Source: an uncultured Moheibacter sp. (lineage in GTDB: Bacteria > Bacteroidota > Bacteroidia > Flavobacteriales > Weeksellaceae). From it: a stretch of DNA of 5,855 bases. The number at the start of each line of letters is the position of its first letter. Within the stretch, counting starts at the first letter, position 1. A program made the translations under genes and the position numbers. Of the stretch, positions 1 to 5,474 are shown in pieces. The stretch is taken from assembly GCA_937875605.1 (NCBI GenBank), contig CALLXZ010000280.1:1-5855 (forward strand), given 5' to 3'. Under the pieces are notes generated by a model. The model did no database searches, had not been told where the DNA came from, and saw nothing but the letters and a program-made list of their open reading frames with translations.

Positions 1-747
1 ATCATACAAAGGTGTTAAATCTCCGTTTCCACCTAACTCAAAAATAAATTCGTATCCTTCCTCCCAAAGCCTTTTTGAAACGTTCAGCATACCATCTATG
101 TTTTTCTGGTAGCTTAGATTTGAAATATGTAAAAACTTAAATATGGGGTTTTGATGGTCAGGCTTGAATTGAAAGATAGTGGTGTCAACCACATTTCGAA
201 TTACTTTCAAGTTTTTATTTTTTCCGTATTTTAATAATGCTTCACCCAAACTTTCAGAAACAGGCAAAAGGTAGGAAGCGTTTTCCAAAATTTTTCGGGT
301 GGCGAATTTTCGGAAGTATTCAATTTTGTTCGGATCTTGAGGTAAATAACCAGTCCAGTGCTCTGTAATCACGTAAGAACAATTTCTAACTTTCTTCAGA
401 TAAAGAGCCAAAAGTCCGATGGGATAAGTTACATTCACATGAACTAAATCAAAACTTCCTATTTCTTTTAGTTTTTTTAAATAAATTTTCCATTTACGAA
501 AACCATTGATAAGTTTATATTTGGATTTTGGGAAAACAATTACAATCTCTTTATAATTACCTTTTTCATAGACGTTTTCTTCTAATTCCTTACTTTGGAA
601 ACTACCAATTGCATACATAACAGTAACTTGATGTAAACTGGAAATAGCCTTTGCGTGTCTTTGCACAAAATCACCTGCAAATTGATTAACTTTTGATGGA
701 AACCAACTAGAAATTAAAAGGATATGTAACGGTCTTTTAATTTTCAT
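1..747 (-). CDS. GT4-like glycosyltransferase, C-terminal part missing (runs off left edge)
   Basis: This gene starts with ATG at 747 and stays open for 249 codons to the window edge, so the 3' end is absent. It encodes a GT-B fold sugar transferase, expected to move a sugar from an activated donor onto a growing glycan at the cytoplasmic face of the inner membrane. The N-terminal half shows ISSWFPS (residues 12-18) followed by AGDFVQRHA (24-32), typical of the GT4 acceptor domain. Further on are HVNVTYPIG (103-111), TEHWTGYLP (128-136), PVSESLGEAL (162-171) and VIRNVVDTTIF (182-192), the last matching the family's VIPNGVD-type linker motif. The donor domain begins with FLHISNLSYQKNIDG (205-219) and reaches GGNGDL (239-244). 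The EX7E region expected further on lies outside the window. Its start overlaps the end of the asnB-like gene by 11 bases, which suggests translational coupling. Sugar specificity cannot be read from the sequence. The family call is firm and the polysaccharide role is inferred from neighbours. Confidence 0.88.
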   Translation of the reverse strand, partial: MKIKRPLHILLISSWFPSKVNQFAGDFVQRHAKAISSLHQVTVMYAIGSFQSKELEENVYEKGNYKEIVIVFPKSKYKLINGFRKWKIYLKKLKEIGSFDLVHVNVTYPIGLLALYLKKVRNCSYVITEHWTGYLPQDPNKIEYFRKFATRKILENASYLLPVSESLGEALLKYGKNKNLKVIRNVVDTTIFQFKPDHQNPIFKFLHISNLSYQKNIDGMLNVSKRLWEEGYEFIFELGGNGDLTPLYD

Positions 748-2596
748 TTTTTAGTAATTCTGAAGTAGAAAATAAAAACCATTTTTTAGTAGAACTATTT
801 GCCCAATCATTTGGTGAAAACTTCGAACCAAATAAATTCTCAAATAATTCTGAATACTGGTTTAAATCAGGCAAGCTCTCCATCCATTTTTCTTTTGGCA
901 TAGTAAATCCTTTTTTGGGCATTGTCAGTACGTCCTTATCAAGTAAATGGCCGAGGTTTTTTCTTATATAAGGCTTATTGTTTGTATGGGTTAAATTCCG
1001 ATCCGTATAAACTTGATTAAAGTATTTTTGAATGAACAAATGATCCAAAAAAGGAAAGCGCATTTCTATACTGTTTTTCATGGACGGTTGATCGGAGCGA
1101 AATGTATGATAGGATCCTATGTAAAAGTTTAAGTCAAGCCAAGACATTTGTTTTAAAATTGGCATATCATAAAAAGAAGAGGGAACTGATTCTAAGAAGC
1201 TCTCCACCGGATGTTCCCAGTCATTATTTCCGAATAAAGATTTAATTTCATTCCAACTCATGGCGCTTCTTGTAATCATAGGCAATGCAAATAACCCTAA
1301 AGAAGTCATTTCATCATATTTCCATCGCTTTTTTCCAGTTAAAGCTATTTTGAAATGATTGGAAAATAAATTTTGATAAGGAGCCCATTTTTTAATCTGG
1401 CTGTAAAATTTATAACCATAAAACAACTCGTCAAGTCCCAATGCGCTGTACAAAACTTTGAATCCCTCTTTATGCGCTCTTTTGGAAATATAATATGCCG
1501 GTTCAATCGAGCCACTTGGCTCTTCTTCTGTAACAGCATATTCATAAAGTGTTTTCAAATCAACCGAATCCGGAATTTCAAAACTTGATAGTTGTATTTT
1601 ATTTAATAATGCTGTTTTTTCTGCAAAAAACAATTCATTTACATGTTCGGTATTTTCGTTGTAAATGGTAATTGCTTCCATTCCGGGGTTGTGCTTTTTT
1701 AGAAAATGAGCTAAAATACCTGAGTCTAATCCTCCACTTAACATCAAAGCTTGTTTCACATCTGCTATAGATGAAATACTTGTGATTTTATCTAAATCAT
1801 TTATAAGTTCTTCTTTTGAGATTTCATTGTGCTGAGGTTGATAATTCAACGTCCAGTATTTTTCTTTTTTAATTTCAAAATTCTTGAAATTCACCTCAAT
1901 TTTTTGCCCCGGCTCAATAATTTGGATAGATTTATAAAGTGTATTAGGCGCAAAATTAGAGTGTAAATAGAATATGTGGGCAAGGTTTTTTGGGTTTATT
2001 TCTTTCTGAACTTTCTTGGTTTTAAATATCCCGTTCATCTCCGATGAAAAGATAAATTGATTTTTATCAATGAAATAATACATGGGTTTGATGCCCATCG
2101 GATCTCTCCATATTTTGACCTTATGAGTCCGATAGTCCACGATGGTGATTGCAAACATTCCTCTCAATCTATATACGAAATCATCCCCATATTTAAGGTA
2201 TAATTTAAAAGCAACTTCACTGTCTGTACTGGAGAAGAAATTTTCACCTTTTAATTCATTTTCTTTTAATTCGAGAAAATTGTAAACCTCACCATTCAGC
2301 ATGAATGCTGTTTGAGTGGATAGGTCATAGAAAGGTTGATCTCCGTTAGAAGATAAATCAATGATAGAAAGACGATTAAATCCAATCCAATTGTCCGATA
2401 AAATCTCTCGACAATCCGGATATTTATCTTTAGTGAAATCACCTGAAATAGGGCAAGATAAAAATTTAAATTGCTGATTTTTATAAGCTCCAACTATAGA
2501 ATTATCAGGACCTCTGTGTTGAATTGATTTTAAAGACTCATAAATAGTTGCACCTTCAACAAGATCTTTTGTAAATATTCCGGAAATACCACACAT
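737..2596 (-). CDS. asnB: AsnB-type glutamine-dependent amidotransferase/synthetase, probably for glycan amidation
   Basis: This 619-residue protein has the two-domain plan of glutamine-hydrolysing asparagine synthetases (E. coli AsnB is about 554). The N-terminal class II glutaminase domain has the nucleophile Cys2 (MCGISGIF), HRGPD (27-31), RLSIID (75-80), NGEVYN (101-106), TDSE (124-127) and RDPMGIKPMYY (164-174). Cys2 fixes the start. The C-terminal synthetase domain has the ATP-pyrophosphatase loop LSGGLDSG (287-294), SALGLDELFYGY (384-395) and MRFPFLDH (512-519). Such enzymes take ammonia from glutamine and use it to amidate an AMP-activated carboxylate. Two details depart from canonical enzymes: the conserved SGEG-type segment reads SALG, and about 28 extra residues lie between HRGPD and RLSIID. 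The gene lies between a flippase and a glycosyltransferase, overlapping the latter by 11 bases, so the acceptor may be a sugar acid rather than aspartate. That is inference; asparagine synthesis remains possible. GC content is about 31% in sampled lines, lower than in the right-hand genes. Confidence 0.9.
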   Translation of the reverse strand: MCGISGIFTKDLVEGATIYESLKSIQHRGPDNSIVGAYKNQQFKFLSCPISGDFTKDKYPDCREILSDNWIGFNRLSIIDLSSNGDQPFYDLSTQTAFMLNGEVYNFLELKENELKGENFFSSTDSEVAFKLYLKYGDDFVYRLRGMFAITIVDYRTHKVKIWRDPMGIKPMYYFIDKNQFIFSSEMNGIFKTKKVQKEINPKNLAHIFYLHSNFAPNTLYKSIQIIEPGQKIEVNFKNFEIKKEKYWTLNYQPQHNEISKEELINDLDKITSISSIADVKQALMLSGGLDSGILAHFLKKHNPGMEAITIYNENTEHVNELFFAEKTALLNKIQLSSFEIPDSVDLKTLYEYAVTEEEPSGSIEPAYYISKRAHKEGFKVLYSALGLDELFYGYKFYSQIKKWAPYQNLFSNHFKIALTGKKRWKYDEMTSLGLFALPMITRSAMSWNEIKSLFGNNDWEHPVESFLESVPSSFYDMPILKQMSWLDLNFYIGSYHTFRSDQPSMKNSIEMRFPFLDHLFIQKYFNQVYTDRNLTHTNNKPYIRKNLGHLLDKDVLTMPKKGFTMPKEKWMESLPDLNQYSELFENLFGSKFSPNDWANSSTKKWFLFSTSELLKNEN

Positions 2597-2622
2597 AGAT
2601 AGGGTATGTTAAATATGATTCG

Positions 2623-2650
2623 CAAAGTTACTTAATTTGCCTAAAATTAA
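2623..2650 (-). promoter_or_regulatory. Predicted Bacteroidota-type promoter for the asnB-like gene
   Basis: Read on the minus strand, TAACTTTG (2630-2623) matches the TAnnTTTG -7 consensus exactly. A weak -33 candidate, TTA instead of TTG, sits at 2650-2648 with a 17-base spacer. The box ends 26 bases before the ATG at 2596, leaving room for a short leader. It lies in the 75-base gap after the flippase stop, so the asnB-like and glycosyltransferase genes could be transcribed separately from the flippase. No Shine-Dalgarno sequence is visible before the ATG. Confidence 0.5.
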
Positions 2651-2671
2651 ATTAGTTTAAGTCTGTTAGGT

Positions 2672-3934
2672 TTAAATCTTCTTTTGCTTTTGATCTAAAT
2701 TACTTAAAACCACTCCCAATAAAACTAAATAACCTATTCCCGAAAAAATCGAGAAAAACCATACGCAATATAGAAAATCATTTTTCAGCACACCCAAGTA
2801 TATCGCAACGAAATTGACCAATAACAAATAAATATTGAAAACCAATGAAAAATGGTTTTTATTAAGCACCACAATCAGTGACGCGATCGGATTCAATGCA
2901 CTCCTTGCCAAAATCCAAAATGACAAGGCCAAAACATAACTCCCCAAACCATTCCAACTATCCTTTAAAAACCAATCCAATGCATACATCCCAATCGTAT
3001 TCATAAAGAAGACAAAAGCAAAGATGATAGCAACATTGCTGAAAATTACTTTATAAGTCAACTTTTTCAAGCTTTTTTTATCCGTACGATTTAACGAAAC
3101 AGCTTTCTGAAAATAAACCCGGGAAACCGAACCAGAAAGCAATACCAGCGGAACCGAAAGTATCTTAAACGCCATTCCGTACAGCCCCACTTCAGATGCC
3201 GCAAAATAACCGATGACTAAAATCGGTAAAATATTATTGGCAATCGCATTGATGGAATCAGACGGATAGGTATAATGAACGATATTAATATGTTCACCCA
3301 CACTTTTTTTAAATTCAAGAACATTGATTTGGATCAATTGACCTTTTGAAACGCTCAAATTATAAAGAAAAGAAGCCATTAAACCCACTATCCAACCATA
3401 AATCAATCCATTTTCTTCCCAGCCCGAAAAGTAAAAAATCGCTTGAAAAACCACCGAAACAACTGATGAAATGATAAATGCGGTAGAGATTTGTTTGAAC
3501 AATTTGTATTTCGTAAACATATTGTTCTGCGTCAAATTCCATCCCGTCAAAACAGCACCCAATCCGGTTAGTCCCAAAATATAATACGACATCTGAAACG
3601 AATAGACATTCAACAACTTCACAACTGCCATTACCGAAATAAATGCAAAAGTCAATACAAGCGTAATCACCACAATTCCACTAAAGAGATTACGGATTTC
3701 CTTACTACCACGCTGCATAATCATGACATTGTCCAGTCGAAGCCCCGATAAAACAGGTAAAATCATGATATAACTTAAAAAAACACTGTAAATCCCATAA
3801 CTTTCAGGTCCATAGTAATTAGCGAGAATCATTCCCCCAACCGTTACAATTATTTTAGAAATCGTATTTCCGGCAAGCAAAGAAAGTACGCCCTTGAAGT
3901 TTTTTGTTTGAAATTGTTTTCGGTTAATTTTCAA
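2672..3934 (-). CDS. Wzx-like polysaccharide flippase (MATE/MOP superfamily membrane protein)
   Basis: This 420-residue protein is strongly hydrophobic, with about 12 likely membrane segments (near 16-37, 45-66, 84-107, 114-136, 147-168, 174-193, 228-246, 250-270, 295-316, 330-351, 360-382 and 387-411) and a basic C-terminal end, QKQKK. The N-terminus has the family signature of a basic start, a Gly/Asn-containing first helix and LANYYGPESYGIYS (37-50). The second half opens with YPSDSINAIANNILP (223-237) and ASEVGLYGMAFKI (246-258), both typical of Polysaccharide_synt/Wzx-type transporters. These flip undecaprenyl-linked oligosaccharides across the inner membrane. The first in-frame ATG is at residue 35, inside the first helix, so it cannot be the natural start. 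TTG at 3934 is the only good in-frame start visible. An out-of-frame ATG lies eight bases upstream at 3942. Sampled GC is about 40%, like the core-side genes and unlike the next two genes downstream. The substrate cannot be told from the sequence. Confidence 0.87.
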   Translation of the reverse strand: MKINRKQFQTKNFKGVLSLLAGNTISKIIVTVGGMILANYYGPESYGIYSVFLSYIMILPVLSGLRLDNVMIMQRGSKEIRNLFSGIVVITLVLTFAFISVMAVVKLLNVYSFQMSYYILGLTGLGAVLTGWNLTQNNMFTKYKLFKQISTAFIISSVVSVVFQAIFYFSGWEENGLIYGWIVGLMASFLYNLSVSKGQLIQINVLEFKKSVGEHINIVHYTYPSDSINAIANNILPILVIGYFAASEVGLYGMAFKILSVPLVLLSGSVSRVYFQKAVSLNRTDKKSLKKLTYKVIFSNVAIIFAFVFFMNTIGMYALDWFLKDSWNGLGSYVLALSFWILARSALNPIASLIVVLNKNHFSLVFNIYLLLVNFVAIYLGVLKNDFLYCVWFFSIFSGIGYLVLLGVVLSNLDQKQKKI

Positions 3935-3942
3935 CTTTTCAT
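3931..3942 (-). other. Three-codon ORF (ATG AAA AGT TGA) overlapping the flippase TTG start
   Basis: On the minus strand an ATG at 3942-3940 is followed by AAA, AGT and a TGA stop at 3933-3931. The stop shares two bases with the TTG start of the flippase (TTGA). It could couple initiation at the TTG. It could also be a broken start: one more A in the four-A run (3939-3936) would place this ATG in frame and give an N-terminus beginning MKKLKINRK. The sequence alone does not decide between these. Confidence 0.4.
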
Positions 3943-3954
3943 AGAATAATTAAA

Positions 3955-3984
3955 CAAAACTAAGAATTAACGCCGAACCTTGAA
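3955..3984 (-). promoter_or_regulatory. Predicted promoter for the flippase gene
   Basis: Read on the minus strand, TAGTTTTG (3962-3955) matches TAnnTTTG exactly. The -33 candidate is TTC at 3984-3982, one base off TTG, with a 19-base spacer. The box ends only 12 bases before the ATG at 3942 and 20 bases before the TTG at 3934. If transcription starts 5-8 bases past the box, the TTG has the more usable leader. The -33 region overlaps that of the divergent yjjG promoter. Confidence 0.42.
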
Positions 3985-4002
3985 CTTTAAACATTAAACT
4001 TT
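3975..4002. repeat. Four tandem heptamers of the form RAACNTT
   Basis: The plus strand reads GAACCTT, GAACTTT, AAACATT and AAACTTT in direct succession. All four units fit RAACNTT, and each differs from the next by one or two bases. The array fills nearly all of the space between the -33 TTG (which spans the junction of units 1 and 2) and the -7 box of the yjjG promoter, so a gain or loss of units would change promoter spacing. Function is unknown. Confidence 0.6.
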
Positions 4003-4011
4003 CTATTTTTG
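3980..4011 (+). promoter_or_regulatory. Predicted promoter for yjjG, with near-leaderless start
   Basis: TTG at 3980-3982 and TATTTTTG at 4004-4011 match the Bacteroidota -33 and TAnnTTTG -7 elements with a 21-base spacer. Only seven bases separate the -7 box from the ATG at 4019. Because transcription in this promoter class usually begins several bases past the box, the mRNA should have almost no 5' leader. This is the best promoter match in the window. Confidence 0.6.
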
Positions 4012-4018
4012 CCAACTT

Positions 4019-4717
4019 ATGGAAAATATCACTCATGTCTTTTTTGATTTGGACAATACCCTTTGGGACTATCGACGAAATGCGAAAATCACCTTGGTTA
4101 AACTCTACGAAGAGTTTCAGGTAAAAGAAAAATTCGGTTATTCTTTTGACGAATTTTATCCGTTTTATTATGAAAGCAACGAACAGCTTTGGGCAGATTA
4201 TCGGGATGGAAAAGTGACCAAAGATGAACTTCGTACACGACGTTTTCCGGAAGCATTTGCCAATCTTGGAATTCCAAATGCCGAATTCGCACTCGATTAC
4301 GAACGAAGATTTGTGGACGAAGTAACGCTTTCAAATTATGTGGTAGAAGGAGCCGAAGAAATTCTCGAATACTTGAAAGACAAATATTCGTTGCATATTT
4401 TATCCAATGGATTTGAAGAAGTAACGCATGATAAAATCAACAAAAGTATCGTCAAAAATTACATCCAAACCATCACAACTGCCGAAGGAGCCGGTGCTCC
4501 AAAACCCAATCCAAAAGCCTTTCAGGTCTCCATCGAAAAAGCCGGAGCAAAACCGGACGAATCAATTTATATCGGAGATGATTGGATTGCAGATGTCATT
4601 GGGGCAACCCGTTTTGGGATGAAAGCCATATTTTTTAATCCGTTAAATGAAAATCATCTGTGGATAGAAGAAGTTCCGGTAATTGATAATTTAGTGGAAT
4701 TGAAAAATTATCTCTGA
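4019..4717 (+). CDS. yjjG: HAD-superfamily phosphatase, YjjG-family pyrimidine 5'-nucleotidase
   Basis: This complete 232-residue protein carries all four HAD motifs. Motif I is DLDNTLWD (10-17), with nucleophile Asp10 and acid/base Asp12. Motif II is the LSN around Ser129. Motif III is Lys162 in GAPKPNP. Motif IV is GDDW, with Asp187 and Asp188, and a further Asp192. The helical cap falls between motifs I and II, as in subfamily I HADs. DLDNTLWD with the tryptophan, the GDDWIADVIGA stretch and the length fit the YjjG group. In E. coli that group dephosphorylates pyrimidine nucleotides and helps remove noncanonical ones such as 5-fluoro-UMP and thymidine monophosphate. A cytosolic location is expected, as no signal peptide or membrane segment is seen. 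It is divergent from the flippase and convergent with the rhomboid gene, 27 bases away, so it is probably transcribed alone. A broader HAD phosphatase with another substrate is possible. Confidence 0.86.
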   Translation: MENITHVFFDLDNTLWDYRRNAKITLVKLYEEFQVKEKFGYSFDEFYPFYYESNEQLWADYRDGKVTKDELRTRRFPEAFANLGIPNAEFALDYERRFVDEVTLSNYVVEGAEEILEYLKDKYSLHILSNGFEEVTHDKINKSIVKNYIQTITTAEGAGAPKPNPKAFQVSIEKAGAKPDESIYIGDDWIADVIGATRFGMKAIFFNPLNENHLWIEEVPVIDNLVELKNYL

Positions 4718-4744
4718 ACGAATTTAGGATCTTGAATTTCGTAT

Positions 4745-5407
4745 TTATTTCCTTCCTCTAATTGCCAGTATTAACAAAGCTGCGATCGGGACCAACATGC
4801 CTAAAATATATTTCATGTTTTGTTCAAACAATTCAGGATAAATCACCAATGGAATCACCAATCCCACAATGGCACCTCCTAAATGCGCTTCATGTCCGAT
4901 ATTTCCTAATTGTTTTTGAACACCATACACCGAATATCCCAAATAAATAATTGCAAAAAGCCATCCGGGAATGAATCCGTAGATTTGCAATTCGTTTGGA
5001 AAAATAGCAATGGCGGCCATAACAATTCCCATCACACCACCTGAAGCCCCAACTGCCGAATAAACAGGATTATTCTTCTGGAAAAACAAAGCGGTAAAAT
5101 TTCCACCAAGAATAGACAATAAATAAATCACAGCAAACACAACGGAACCCGTCGCTATATCTCTTCCAAACTGAATAGCAAAAAACTGAATGACAGGAGT
5201 TGCAAAAAAATACAGTGTAATCATGTTGAAAATGAGATGCGCCATATCCACATGAAGAAATCCCGACATCAGTAAACGGTCGTACTGTTTTCCTTGGGTG
5301 ATGGCTTGCGGCTGGAATTTGAAACGTTCAAAAAGATTGTAATCATTAAATCCTCTTAAGCTAAATAAAACCGTAATTCCTATGATGATGATTGTGATTA
5401 ATGCCAT
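4745..5407 (-). CDS. Rhomboid-family intramembrane serine protease
   Basis: This complete 220-residue membrane protein has about six or seven hydrophobic segments (near 3-17, 56-78, 86-106, 117-137, 146-163, 174-190 and 199-216). The rhomboid active site is intact. The oxyanion-side motif HLIFN (His57, Asn61) is followed by the serine motif GASG with Ser122, and the partner histidine His175 lies in HEAHLGG. In place of the common GASGAV/GASGAI, this protein has GASGGVMG, a mild change next to the catalytic serine. Rhomboids cut membrane-spanning helices of other proteins within the bilayer. The substrate here is unknown. ATG at 5407 is the natural start, immediately before the first hydrophobic stretch (ALITIIIIGI). 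It follows parC on the same strand after 67 bases. No good TAnnTTTG box precedes it, so read-through from parC is plausible. The final RGRK gives a basic end, probably cytoplasmic. Confidence 0.93.
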   Translation of the reverse strand: MALITIIIIGITVLFSLRGFNDYNLFERFKFQPQAITQGKQYDRLLMSGFLHVDMAHLIFNMITLYFFATPVIQFFAIQFGRDIATGSVVFAVIYLLSILGGNFTALFFQKNNPVYSAVGASGGVMGIVMAAIAIFPNELQIYGFIPGWLFAIIYLGYSVYGVQKQLGNIGHEAHLGGAIVGLVIPLVIYPELFEQNMKYILGMLVPIAALLILAIRGRK

Positions 5408-5414
5408 TTAAAAA

Positions 5415-5437
5415 TTGTATAATGTATTGTTGTATAA
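5415..5437. repeat. Perfect 8-base direct repeat TTGTATAA, two copies
   Basis: TTGTATAA occurs at 5415-5422 and 5430-5437, with TGTATTG between them. GTAT recurs every 7-8 bases (5417, 5424, 5432). The repeat lies 8-30 bases upstream of the rhomboid start, in the parC-rhomboid gap. It may be a binding site, or chance in AT-rich DNA. Confidence 0.35.
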
Positions 5438-5474
5438 AGCATTAGAATAAAAACGATTCAACATGTAATTAATT

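Noticed and set aside
1345..1588. Short open frames on both strands inside the asnB-like gene.
   Set aside because: They overlap a gene with clear motifs and show no domain character of their own; they are frame shadows.
2622..2640. Inverted repeat GCAAA...TTTGC over the asnB -7 box.
   Set aside because: It has five-base arms with a nine-base loop in AT-rich DNA, and one arm is simply the TTTG of the promoter box.
2640..2670. Inverted repeat CCTAA...TTAGG after the flippase stop, as a terminator.
   Set aside because: The arms are five bases with a 21-base loop and there is no U tract, so a stable hairpin is unlikely.
4098..4622. Two short open frames overlapping yjjG, one on each strand.
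   Set aside because: They lie wholly inside a gene with all four HAD motifs, and their translations have no recognisable features.
4718..4742. Possible bidirectional terminator between yjjG and the rhomboid gene: ACGAA (4718-4722) pairs with TTCGT (4738-4742).
   Set aside because: The stem has only five perfect base pairs, is low in GC and has no proper U tract. It is suggestive by position between convergent genes but too weak to annotate.
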